In this document: positions 34,047 through 45,356 of the stretch, one piece after another
Numbering within the stretch: the stretch's first letter is position 1
Layout: every line of letters starts with the position of its first letter
NCBI GenBank assembly: GCA_026225945.1
Contig: JAMJFZ010000596.1
Coordinates: 2,725,001-2,789,000, forward strand
Length of the DNA stretch: 64,000 nt
Direction: 5' to 3'
Source: Cricetomys ansorgei
Lineage: Eukaryota; Chordata; Mammalia; Rodentia; Nesomyidae
Program-made: the position numbers and the translations under genes
Notes under the pieces: generated by a model
What the model saw: only the letters and a program-made list of their open reading frames with translations
What the model was told of the DNA's origin: nothing
Database searches by the model: none

Positions 34047-36588
34047 ATTGGAACCCCAATCCCGGGGTTGGAAGGAGATGCCCTGGGCCACCACACACAG
34101 CGTCCTTCCTGAATTCCTCACCTGGCTTGGTGGAAATGCTGCTGAGAACCCAGAACGCAGGGGGCCTGAGATGCAGCTGGCTTTTCCCTGGTTAGTGGGA
34201 GGGCGGGGCCCCGAAAAGACAGGACACTAGAGTAAGGCCAAGTCCTTGCTCTGTCCTGTGAGCGGAATGTGGGAAGTTTGGCCTCATGAGCCCAGACACC
34301 CTGTATGTGCAGAGAGCTCTGGCCCACGCTGCAGGTAAGTCTGCCACCTCAGCTTCCCCCACAGCCACGGGACCGCCCCCCACCTCCTCCCTGGGAGGGG
34401 TCGGGAAGAGCCAAGTGCCCCTCCCTCCCCAACCCTGCAGATCCCAGACACCACTTCCTGCAGCGCGGGAGAGCAGGGCCTTCTCCACTCAGCAGACGAC
34501 AGCCATTTATCTATGGAGAACATGCACACACCAGGCTGTTCCCTCAGGACCTGCGTGTCACAGGCAGAAGGGCCCCTCTCAAGGCCACAAACAATGGCGT
34601 GACGGACCTACTGGGTGCATGTGTCTCAAGAGACCACTGCTCCTCTCGGCCTGGTCCTCCTTCCACGTAACTCACATGTCGGAGTCTGCCCTGTCCTGCG
34701 TCCACACAGGGACAGAGTAGCTTTTGATGCATGAAGGGCAGGTAGAGTTAGGTGGCCAGCTGACCAGTGCGGGGCATGTTCCGAAAGGGCCTGGGGCACT
34801 GGGTAGGCACGGGCTGGCTCAGAGCCATCTGGCTCATCATCCCACAGCTACGATGTCTCGGTTTGAATTACTCCACAATCCTGAGGGGACAAGCCAGCAC
34901 GTCTCGGGCACCTTCCCCGAGGGGAGACCCTGGTCTGTCAACTTTCCATTATCACACCCGGCTTCTCACAGCCCGCCAGGCCTGGTGGCTACTGGCGTGA
35001 AACTGCCCCAGTCAAAGACTGACACTGCAGCCAGCTGGTGCCACTGAACTGCGTGAGACTGGAGGGGTGAACAGATGAGTGGGGAGTGTCTACTTTCTGA
35101 CGACAAGCAGCCACGGAAGCGACAAACAGCAGCGCTGACTCTGAGCAGACCCGGGCGTTCCGGGCAGGGAGGAGGCTCTCCTGAGGTGCAAGCTGCTCCT
35201 TGTGTATCTGTGGCTACACTGCACCTTTGGTGCAGGAGGCAGGACACACAGTAAGGGACATGCATGATGAGTCCATAGCTGGAATTTCTCCCTGAGTCAC
35301 ACCCTAAGTGACTGCTGTCCCCATTTGCCCTTGTAATGGCTGTACCAGTGGGGGTCGCTCTCTCAAGCCCAAGGTCAGCTGGAGTCTCGGGCCATGCTGC
35401 TCTGCTGTGGCGGGGTCGGAGGACGGGCAGGGATCACAGGCAGTCTGACCTTCACTTGCTCTAGAACAGGACCTTGAGCAATGGAGCCTAGTGGCTCAGC
35501 CAGTGGAGCCAAAGCCACCCTGTGCCTCCCTGTGCAACGAGCTCTCAGGATCAGGTCTCCACTGCGAGAGACTCCTGATTAGGTTGGGCCCAAGCTGAAG
35601 GCATCTCAAGGCTACTGTTTAGCTCCTCAGTTTCTCCTTCACAACTCTGGCCCAGGGGTGTGTGTGGAGGATGGGAGCTAAGTCACCCCTTTAAACATCA
35701 ACCAGACACTTTGGGGACCCTGAAATTAAAACCTGTGTAAATGTCAGGCAGAATAATAGAGCTGACCTTTTCCTATAAAATAGCAGAGTGAAGGGAGAAA
35801 GGGAATTTTTTTAAACTTGTGACTCATTAAAACACTCATGTTTCAAATAGTCCTTGAAAAGTGCAGGTAGCTCCCTGTTCCTAAGCTTAGCCTGGGGGAA
35901 TGTGTAGCTAGCCCCCCTTCCCCTGTGGGGAACTACAGATTGATCTTCTGAGACTGCCCGTACTTCCCCAGAACTGGGACAGATGTGGTGGATCCTGCTG
36001 ACCTCAGACCTTTGCCTTTTGGCCTCCCATTCTCACAGCAGACACCTCCTGGCTAAGCCCACCCTCAAAACTCCAGGAGCCCTGTTAGAAGCTCTTGGGA
36101 AATCGCTTAGGGGTCACAGCTGTTGCCCAGCTTAACTCTCCTAGCACTTACCCCGACACCCTGACCCCCAACAACCGTTACATTTTGAAGGACCAAAGCC
36201 TGGTGTTGGAGGGGAGGGCCATGCTGATGGCTCCTGGGCCTCCATCCCTCTGAGCACAGAGCCTGTGGCTAGACGGGGCGGGGCATCTGGTCTCTGGAGA
36301 CCTGGGTGAACAGCAGACACTGAAGGGGGTCCTAGGGTAGTTCGCTTAGCTGAGTTATAACATCAGCCTCCCCCGAGACTTCCTGGGAGCAGGGGTGCTG
36401 CCAGCAGGCAGCTGTGTCACCTGGGTGCCAGCTGGCCTCAGATGTGGCTGTGAGAGGTGGCAGGGGCAGCTGTCCGGCTTAGCCTACTTCTGACCACATC
36501 CCATAGACTCCTGTAAGTCCTTCTGAAATACGTAACACAATAGCAGCTAGTTTAGTATTCTAGATGACATGGCGCAGACCCACCTTTA

Positions 36589-36621
36589 CCCATCCCAACC
36601 CTAACCCCAACCCCAACCCTG
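36589..36621 (+). repeat. Short degenerate telomere-like C-rich repeat
   Basis: CATCCCAACCCTAACCCCAA followed by CCCCAACCCTG. There are five units of 6 bp close to CCCTAA/CCCCAA. Confidence 0.6.
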
Positions 36622-38039
36622 TTACAGCAGCAATCAGTTCCAGGAGTCAGAGTCCCCAGGAGATTGGGTCCCTCTTTTGAGGCAGGCAAGCCTAGGGAAA
36701 GCTTAGCATTCTGAGACTCCCCTTGGCTGGTGCTATGCACACAGCCTAACAACACACCCAACCCCCAGGACCCTCGCCTGTACTGAGCTGTGTGCACACC
36801 CTCAACAGTGGATTCCTCTCGCCTTCCCTAGCAATCCTTACTAAGTGCCCTTTGTGGTCAATTTCCATACAAACAGGTTCTGAGAATCCTGCCTGGGCAT
36901 GAGGGAGGTGTGTGTGGGTGGGGTGGGGGTGGGGTTGAGCCGGGCTGATTTAGGGTGCCTGTGCAGTGTGCACTGTGTCCTCTGAGCACACTTTGAGGGA
37001 AAGCCCGCCCCGGTTAGCATCTCATGCCTGTGCAAAATTGGATGTGCATATGATTAAAATCAGATGTATCATGGGAAAGAACATGCTTACTGAGCAAAGT
37101 TTGCATAATCCAAGCCTGTCAATCAACAAAGAGAACCTCCCACATATACCCCTTAGCAACCAAGTCCTCCTCCTGGACCCCATAAAAAGAAGCCCCAAAC
37201 AATTACTCTTGAGCACACTCCCTCAAAGAGCCCTTGTTCCGGTGTATTTGGCCAGATATTATGTTTACTAAAAACATCATTGCGCTGTCTGCTTGAAGCC
37301 TAGCAGGATGTGACTTCTATGGCTTAGCTAGCCTGTGTTACCATGTAAATAGGAGTCGCTCCCTCTTAGCTTAATGTAAAGAGAGTTGCTGATAAAGAAG
37401 TCATCTGGACATCCCAGCAGACAGAGGTGACTTTATGTGTGGCCTGGTCTCCCCTACTGATCTGCAGTTCCCCCACTGTAATACGTGGGCACAACTCAGA
37501 TGGGCGGAGCCTGGCCCCTTTGGTGTGGGTGGGACCCCACTAGAGATGTGGACACACAACAGCCAATGGTTTAGGGGGAATAAACCACCGTATAAGAGAG
37601 AGCTAAGAGAGGCTTTTAAGATGATAGACTGCCCGGGAAGCAAGAGAGTTGGAGCTGGAAGACGCTGGCTGGGAGCGCTGCTCAGGTCTGCTGGCTTGCA
37701 CTGTAACTGTGTCTCCTGCGCCTTTATTAATGCGTCACCAGACATGTTAATCCTCAGCAGAGCACGATGCTCCTGTAGCTTGCTGTTGCACTGCCACAGT
37801 TCTGAACACACTAAGTCCCTGTGAACGTCTTCGGTTCTCTGAAGACGCCACCCAGACCCTGAACCACCTGGTCCAGACAGAAGCCACTCGGTAACGCTCA
37901 TGAGGGAAATGCGCATCTGTCTTGCTGTGTCTGGTTTGTTTTGCTTAATGTGACTTTTAATTTCACCCTACCCTGTAGATGACAATTTCATTCTTTTGTG
38001 TGTGTGTGCGTGCGTGTGTAACACTTTATCTGTTACGTC

Positions 38040-38830
38040 GGTGGCACCCGCACAGATCCCATTACTTGACGGTATGAACGAGGCCGTGTGGGTGTGTCCA
38101 CTGCGTGCTGACTGATTTCTTGAGGTGTACGTCCAGGAGTGGTGTCTGTTCTTAGTGTTTAAGGGAGCTGCACACTGAGTTCCTGAAGCTGCGCTACTGC
38201 GCATTCCCTCCAGTGCCCTACGGCAGGCGCACTCCCTCCAGTGCCCTACGGCAGGCGCACTCCCTCCAGTGTCCTACAGGAGGCGCACTCCCTCCAGTGC
38301 CCTACAGGAGGCGCACTCCCTCCAGTGCCCTACGGCAGGCGCACTCCCTCCAGTGCCCTACAGGAGGCGCACTCCCTCCAGTGTCCTATAGGAGGCGCAT
38401 TCCCTCCAGTGCCCTACAGGAGGCGCACTCCCTCCAGTGCCCTACGGCAGGCGCATTCCCTCCAGTGCCCTACAGGAGGCGCACTCCCTCCAGTGCCCTA
38501 CGGCAGGCGCATTCCCTCCAGTGCCCTACAGGAGGCGCACTCCCTCCAGTGCCCTACGGCAGGCGCATTCCCTCCAGTGCCCTACGGCAGGCGCATTCCC
38601 TCCAGTGCCCTACGGCAGGCGCACTCCCTCCAGTGCCCTCCGGCAGGCGCATTCCCTCCAGTGCCCTATGGCAGGCGCACTCCCTCCAGTGCCCTATAGG
38701 AGGCGCACACACCCACCCTGACCAGCATTGCTGTTTGTTTTCCTGAGGACAGCCATCCTGAGTCCTCCGGTGAGAGAGCTTTATTTGACTATGTCCAGAA
38801 GCACCTGATGCCAGCTTCACCACCTCTGCT
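38040..38830 (-). repeat. Old LINE-1 fragment hosting the 28-bp array
   Basis: Sequences beside the array (GGTGTACGTCCAGGAGTGGT, GAGTTCCTGAAGCTGCGC, ACCAGCATTGCTGTTTGTTT, GGACAGCCATCCTGAG) follow the antisense L1 pattern 'acactgatttcc...gcattcccaccagcagtg...ccagcatttgttgtt...gatagccattctga'. It is strongly diverged; limits are approximate. Confidence 0.45.
38200..38712. repeat. Minisatellite, 28-bp unit, 18 copies
   Basis: Unit reads GCCCTACGGCAGGCGCACTC then CCTCCAGT. Two main unit types alternate: ACGGCAGG and ACAGGAGG, with GCACTCC or GCATTCC. I counted 18 occurrences of CCTCCAGT. The left flank (CACACTGAGTTCCTGAAGCT...GCGCATTCCCTCCAGTG) and right flank (CCACCCTGACCAGCATTGCT) read like the two sides of a single ancestral antisense L1 motif, so the array seems to have grown inside an old L1. 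The frames of 152-177 codons are products of the repeat. Confidence 0.96.
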
Positions 38831-41142
38831 CACTGCTTCTCAGGGTAGAGAGACAGCTGAGCTGAAATCTGACAACAGTGGCTTCCCTCTCTGTTCCCAT
38901 CACATGCTTTGTGAAGCTGGAACATTCTAGAAGGATGGTACCTCACCATGTGAAGAGTACTGTCTTTGATCTACTCATTGGCAAAGAGATTTACAATTTC
39001 ACTTTGAGTTAAGCCATGCTCATATTATCAAGTCACTGGACTGCAGGTCAAAGGTTTCCAAGCAGAAGCTCCAATGTCGGGGTCCGGCTGTCGCTCTACC
39101 TTGCTTCTCAGATAGATGAGCCGATCCACCTGAGAGGTGTTGAATTAAACACACCTTCAAATATTTTGTCCCTCTCCTAACATTATTCTGTTCTTGTGTG
39201 AAGGTAAAAGCAGCAGATAGCACAGGAAGTGAGCTGGGACCCAGCTTGGGTCTTGTTACCCAGCCTGGGACCCCTGGTAAGGATGCAGCTGCTGCCTGAA
39301 ATGACCTGGAAGTCATTTTTAATGAGGACACGGGATAAATGCTTCAGGAACACATAACCAGGTTTTTGTGGAGTAATTCTGTGTCACCGAGCAGAGCTCA
39401 CAGCAGAGATCTATGGTTAACTTAGGTGTCTGTAGGAAATAGAACTGAAACCGTGTTTCTCAGAGACCTTTGGCATCAATCCCTGGCCACACAAATAGCA
39501 GGCAACCTTACCAAACCCTGGGTGTGTCTTCTTCCCCTTTGACTAAGTGTCCCAGATTACCGCGTGGCAGAGCACACGGACGTGTGATCCTCCTTGGTCC
39601 CCTCTTGGCTCTCCCAGTTCTGGACTGTCCCCGCTGTTCCCACACAGAGCCATGGATAGTTCTGCCCACTTGGGTTGTGCGCTTTCCTCTAGTTCCCAAA
39701 GCCTCTTCAGATCAGCTCCTGGCCTTATTAGTCCAATGAGATGGCTCCCTACAGGTGGCTCACCTATCACCACCACACCAGTACAGACAAGAGGTCTCCT
39801 GACCGCCATCGTATGTCACAGCAGCGCTGGCTTTCCTCCACCCTCCCACTTTGAGACTTACTTTGCAGTCCAGGCTGGCCTCAAACTTTGCCTTGGGCAG
39901 TGTGGCATGTCCTCCAGCAGGCCCTCAGAGGGTGGTGTCTCTCAGAAGCACATTCTAGGCTTCTCTTGTCTCCAACAGGACTCCCTGATGATGGAATGTT
40001 CCAGCAAACACCTACAACTTGCATAATGCAATGCAGGGCTACGCTGATGTCCCCACAGCTCCATTTGAACCAGCTTCCAGGTCAACAGCTTCGGATAGTT
40101 GGGGCTCCTCGAGATGCTGAGACCACCTGGTCTGGTCACCACTGACGCTCACACCATGTGCACATGGATATCGATAACCTGGACTCCGGGGCTCGACAGC
40201 AGCCTCTGCAAGGCTGGCACTGCTGAGCTCAGGCCAAATCCATCCTAGCCCTTCCCTCCAGCCATGCTGGCCGCCTCTGTCTCCCGCAGCCTCTGTGGAG
40301 GCTCTGATGGCCTTCTTGGTCCCTCTCCCAGTCTTTAGGACCCCTTTTCACACTCTGGGAACTGACAAAGCCTCCTGTGCCTACGCCACGGTGCTCCCCA
40401 CAAAGCTGCTGAGTGGAAGGTACCAAACAAGAAAAGCCCTGTTCGCTGCCTCTTCCCTACGCACCTGAGGCCCTCCCATCAAAAAGCAGAGTTGGAAGGG
40501 ACTTGAGACCTGTCTTCTACCAACCCTCCTGAAGCATGGTAACCTCAAACATTTCCAGTTGATGGGGATACTGTCCCAAAGGAGGATCACCTCGGCTCTG
40601 GTCAACACAATGATAAAGGTCTTCATTATTTGTCCTATGCCCCCAGCTCCTGGCTAGTGGTCCCAGCTTTGGTGAGGACAGCTCCCATTGGTAATACCCT
40701 GACCCCCTCTCCTGACTCCATGATGTGGGGACAGTGTTTGTCTGCTGCCTCAGAGAAGGCCCACCTCTCCAGAGTGCCCCAATCAAGAAACATAGCCCTG
40801 GAACTCACCCACTATTCAGGGCCTGGTCTTGCTGGCTGTCACTGAGGCCCCACTGTGGCCTGGGAGCCCGACACATGGCAGAATGTGGAGTCACCCAGAC
40901 CCTGACTCAGAATCTGCATTTCTACAAGATTCCCAGAGCGGGAACATTCTCTAAGGCATTAGACCAACCAACCAAAGACACTGAGTATCTCCTGTTCATA
41001 CCCAGCTGTGAATACACAGGGTCCCCGAGTCCCTCAGCCTGAAGTCCAGCAGACAGGAGTGAGGGCTAAGGGCCCAGGAGCTCAGTGGGAACACAGGGAG
41101 ACAGGGCTCAGCTCAGCAGGAACCAGACAGGCTGGAAAAGAG

Positions 41143-41292
41143 GAGCTGAGCAGTGGTGGCCTTTAATCCCAGCGCTGGGGAGGCTGAGGCAGGCAGATCT
41201 GAGTTCGAGGCCAGCCTGGTCTACAGAGCGAGTTCCAGGACAGCCAGAGTTACAACAGAGAAACCCTGTCTCAAAAAACTAAAAAGAAAAGA
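41143..41292 (+). mobile_element. B1 SINE
   Basis: GCCTTTAATCCCAGCGCTGG, GAGGCAGGCAGATCTGAGTT, CAGCCTGGTCTACAGAGCGA, GAGAAACCCTGTCTCAAAAA and an A-rich tail. Antisense to Ano10. About 15 bases of the B1 head are replaced or missing. Confidence 0.95.
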
Positions 41293-41515
41293 AATATTCA
41301 AGCAGGATGAGAGATATTTGGTTCCTGACTGATCTTAGCTTGCCCTGCTCTGGCTTTTCCACTAAGCAGGTCAGCTCCTTCCCTCAGTCTGCGCTGACCT
41401 TCAGGTCCAAACTCTCCCAATGGGAGCACTTTTTTTTTTTTTGACACCTGAACTTCACACTGGAGTCTGTGAGGAATGTCTCCTTCCCTCCCCTCTGCAC
41501 ACACCAGCATCCAGT

Positions 41516-41732
41516 CCTCCAGTCCCCGCGTCTCCTGTGGGCGTGGCAATACTCCAGTTCCCGAGTGTCCTGTGCATGTGCCTGGACCAGTCCCCGCGTC
41601 TCCCGTGGACGTGCCTGTCCTCCAGTCGCCGCGTCTCCCGTGGACACTCCCGTCCTCCAGTCCCCACATCTCCTGTGCATGTGCCCGTCCTCCAGTCCCC
41701 GCGTCTCCCGTGGACGTGCCTGTCCTTCTGCC
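41516..41732. repeat. Tandem repeat, about 36-38 bp unit, 6 copies
   Basis: CCAGTCCCCGCGTCTCCCGT then GGACGTGCCTGTCCT, with variants CACATCTCCTGTGCATGTGC and CCCGAGTGTCCTGTGCATGT. Overlapping frames up to 177 codons are products of the repeat. Confidence 0.92.
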
Positions 41733-42492
41733 TCAGTTCAGACTTCCCCACTGTGCACATTGTCCGGACACACCTGCTGACAGCTTGCATCTCTCAGAAT
41801 ACCATTGCTGCCTTCTGCTGCTTGCCCCTGGTGGTAGAGCCCACACTTCACACCTCAGTCCCCCCCATAGTTAGGACATGTCTGCTAGGTTACCTTTCCT
41901 CTCTGTCTTTGGGAATGAGTGTGTGGGGCCTGGAGCAGTGGCAGCCATCTTGAGACCTTGATGAGATGAGCAGGCCAAGAATGGCTGGATGTGGAACAGA
42001 GAGGCTCCCCAACCCTTGGAAAGGTCGGTGTGTGGACTTGTTTCCAGCCAAGCTTACCTCGTGATTTTTACTCTTTGTACGGAAACCAGCCAGAGCTATT
42101 CCAGGCTGTCAAAGCCCTAAAGCCTCTGGAAATTACTGGGTGCCCTTCCCACCGAGCCTGTGGGCGCAGTTCCATTGAGAGGGACACCCGACTGGGCACT
42201 GTGCTGTCCCTGCCCACATTAGAACTTTGGTTTCTAAGAACTCCATCCTGTGTACTCAGATACTCAAGAGACTGCATGCTCACTGGTTTCAAGCCTGGTT
42301 GAGAAACCTAAATTGTGCTCTTTGTCATCCATTCCGCGTGGCTGCTTTCCTTTCTCTGTCACAAAAGGCCTCCAGGTCCCCCTCCTGCCCTCACAGTGAG
42401 CTAGCTGTCCTGGACCCTGGGCCCTGGGTCTAGTCCTACACCCTCAGGTTCCGCAGGCTGGAGCTCTTTTCCCATCTGTTTCCACCCAAGGA

Positions 42493-42623
42493 GATGAAGC
42501 CAGGCTCGGCATCCCTACCCCCACCAGATGAAGCCAGGCTTAGCACCCCCCACCCCCACCCAAAGAGATGAAGCCCCGCTGAGCATGCCCACACTCGCAC
42601 CAGATGAAGCCCGGCTCAGCAAT

Positions 42624-42624
<1 letters not shown>
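42493..42624. repeat. Tandem repeat, 35-38 bp unit, 4 copies
   Basis: Four copies of AGATGAAGCCAGGCTCGGCA (variants CCAGGCTTAGCA, CCCGCTGAGCA, CCCGGCTCAGCA), each followed by a C-rich spacer. The last spacer has become the pure C tract at 42625. Confidence 0.85.

Positions 42625-42658
<34 letters not shown>
42625..42658 (+). repeat. Pure poly(C) tract, 34 bases
   Basis: 34 uninterrupted C between AATT and GCAAGC. G-run length is hard to sequence, so the true length is uncertain. Confidence 0.9.
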
Positions 42659-42659
<1 letters not shown>

Positions 42660-43156
42660 CAAGCACACAAAGATGCTCCTGGGGCCGGAGCAGTGGGGCT
42701 GGAGCCAGGGCAGACTTTCTATCACACTTGTTTGCACTAGAAGGGTTAGGGTGGTTAGGCAGACTGGCAGACTGGCTTTCTACAGCTGTGCTCAGCCTCC
42801 CCTGCAAGCCAGCTGCTCCCGGGTGGCTTCCCAGACAGTAGCTCTGGGGTTTTCTTTCCCAGTGTGGAATTCTTCCTCCCTGGCCTTTTGACCATCAGCC
42901 TCTCCTGGATCTTAGTTTTCCTGGCTTCCTCTCTGAACTTTTTCTACCTTTCAGAGGAATGCATAATTCACTCAAAACAGAGGTCATGCCCCCTCTTCTA
43001 CCAAGATTGGCTAGAACTTATTGAAATTATAAGCCAACCCCACCCCCCTTTTCCCACCTTGATAGCTTGTGGAAGACTCCACTTCTCAGTTCCCTTGTAG
43101 ACTGTGGAAGTCGTTTCCACTCCTGTGAGGGTGCATCCCATCTTCCTCTTAGGCCC

Positions 43157-43333
43157 TTGGACACAGACGCACACGCACACACACACAGACACACACACAC
43201 ACACACAGACGCGCGCACACACACGTGCACACACGCGCACACACACAGACGCACGCACACACAGACACACACACACACAGACGCACACACACACGCACAC
43301 ACACACACACAGACGTGCGCACACACACACACA

Positions 43334-43368
<35 letters not shown>

Positions 43369-43409
43369 GCGCGCACACACACGTGCACACACGCGCACAC
43401 ACACACACA

Positions 43410-43480
<71 letters not shown>

Positions 43481-43684
43481 GCGCACACACACGTGCACAC
43501 ACGCGCACACACACAGACGCACGCACACAGACACACACACACACACAGACACACACACAGACACGCGCACACACACGTGCACACACACACACACAGACGC
43601 GCGCACACACACACAGACACACACACACACAGACACACACACACACAGACGCGCGCACACACACAGACACACACACACACACAG

Positions 43685-43717
<33 letters not shown>

Positions 43718-44078
43718 GACGCGCGCACACACACAGACGCACGCACACACAGACACACACACACACACAGACGCGCACACACACACAGACGCACGCACAC
43801 GCACAGACGCACACACACACGCACACACAGACGCACACAGACGCGCGCACACACACACGCACACAGACGCGCACACACACACACAGGCACACACACGCAC
43901 ACACACGCACAGACGCGCGCACACACACACAGACGCACACACACACACAGACGCGCACACACAGACGCACACACACAGACGCACACAGACGTGCGCACAC
44001 ACACACGCACACACACAGACGCACACACACGCACACACACACACACGCACACACACACACAGACGCACACACACGACA
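43157..44078. repeat. 0.9 kb CA/CG-rich alternating array
   Basis: Alternating (CA)n broken by AGACGCGCGC, AGACGCAC, ACGTGCAC and ACGCGCAC blocks. The blocks recur in longer modules (for example AGACGCGCGCACACACACGT, then GCACACACGCGCAC), so it is a higher-order array and not a simple microsatellite. It has very long stop-free frames in all six frames (up to 375 codons, of only a few residue types), all products of the repeat. Nearly all of it is alternating purine-pyrimidine with many CpG. Confidence 0.97.
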
Positions 44079-44105
44079 AAACGCCTCCTTGCTGTAAATA
44101 TGCAC

Positions 44106-44424
44106 TGCTACAGAAGTTTATTTCTAGTGTGTTTAAAATTGTTGCTTTGTGCATTGTTGGGGGAAGGGCTGCCTAGGCCTTGGCATTTTGCATTATCTGC
44201 AGGTGTTGGCTTTATGTAAAAGGTGTTTGGTTCCTCATAAATCTGCACGTGGTGTCAATGAAACACCCAAGGAGCTTCTGTATCAATAAAACCCCTGAGA
44301 TGCGGGATTCTACTGTCCAGGATGGCGCTGGCCATGACAGGCGGTTCCCTCTGCTGAGGTCTGGCAAGGTTTGCATCTATGACAATCTCTCCTTTGTGGA
44401 GCTGCCCAGTGGGGCACTGATACA
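44106..44424 (+). mobile_element. Solo LTR, about 320 bp, plus orientation
   Basis: Starts TGCTACAGAAGTTTATTTCT and ends GGGGCACTGATACA, with an AATAAAA signal at about 44283. It aligns end to end with the reverse complement of 48910-49229; shared blocks include GCATTGTTGGG, AATCTGCACGTG/GATCTGCACGTG, CACC(C/T)AAGGAG, CTACTGTC/CCACTGTC and CTGCTGAGGTCTG. The same length and both ends match, so the two define one LTR family, which I cannot name. The position of the poly(A) signal and TG..CA ends indicate an LTR rather than a SINE. Confidence 0.75.
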
Positions 44425-44698
44425 TACATGGCCTTACTAAGGGCAGACCAAGACCAAGCCTCTCTTTCTCTCAAGAGGCCTCAGGATGGTCCCACACTAC
44501 AAATGCTAGAGACAGATATTCCGGGTTGGGTGGGCGGGGTTGTTTCTTGAAGTTCCTCACTACCCACAGTTTCTGGCTTTCCTCTGCGGATTTCAGGAAA
44601 CCGAAATATGTGGGGATATGCAGGGCTTCTGTTCCCATAGTGTATAAACAGCAGCCGTGGGACAGCAGAGCTCACAGAGCACCAGGAGGGCTCAGAGC

Positions 44699-45203
44699 TC
44701 GGGGCTGTGGGGGTCAGCGGTGAGCCCGGGGAGGTGGGGGTCAGGAGTGAGCTCAGAGAGGTGGGGGTCAGGGGTGAGCCCAGGGAGGTGAGGGTTAGGG
44801 GTGAGCTCAGGGGTGAGCCCAGGGAGGTGGGGGTCAGGGGTGAGCCCAGGGAGGTGAGGGTTAGGGGTGAGCTCAGGGGTGAGCCCAGGGAGGTGGGGGT
44901 CAGGGGTGAGCTCGGGGAGGTGGAGGTCAGGGGTGAACTCAGGGCAGTGGGGGTCAGGGGTGAGCTCAGGGCAGTGGGGGTCAGGGGCGAGCTCGGGCGG
45001 TGGGGGTCAGGGGTGAGCTCAGGGAGGTGGGAGTCAGGGGTGAGCTCGGGGCAGTGGGGGTCAGGGGTAAGCTCAGGGAGGTAGGAGTCAGGGGTGAGCT
45101 CGGGGCAGTGGGGGTCAGGGGTAAGCTCAGGGAGGTGGGAGTCAGGGGTGAGCTCAGAAGTTGGGGGTCAGGGGTGAGCTCGGGGGTGAGCCCAGGGAGG
45201 AGA
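44699..45203. repeat. Minisatellite, mainly 27-bp unit, about 18 copies
   Basis: Unit is AGGTGGGGGTCAGGGGTGAG then CTCAGGG, with CCCAGGG, CTCGGGG and GCAGTGG variants and a shorter 18-bp insert (GTGAGCTCAGGGGTGAGC). G-rich on the plus strand. Because 27 is a multiple of 3 the frames do not rotate, and one plus frame reads a G-V-R-G-E-L-R-E-V nonapeptide over and over. Confidence 0.95.
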
Positions 45204-45270
45204 GAGTTAGATTCCTGCAGATTCTGTCTCCCTCCACTTTAACCCTCTCTCCTCCCTTTCTCCTTCCAAC

Positions 45271-45356
45271 AGGATCTTGATATTCAGTCCAGACTGGTTT
45301 TAAACCCTTGCTCCCCGTGTCCCCACCTCCCCAGTGCCAGGATTACTTCCTTTGCT
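45271..45356 (-). mobile_element. B1-like SINE fragment
   Basis: AGGATCTTGATATTCAGTCC, AGACTGGTTTTAAACCCTTG and AGTGCCAGGATTAC correspond to the reverse complement of the B1 middle and start. Diverged. Confidence 0.4.

Noticed and set aside
38213..38746. 177-codon plus frame at 38.2 kb
   Set aside because: Product of the 28-bp repeat, whose length rotates the frame and avoids stops.
43027..44219. Several overlapping frames of 290-375 codons on both strands
   Set aside because: All are Cys/Val or Thr/His readings of the CA/CG array.
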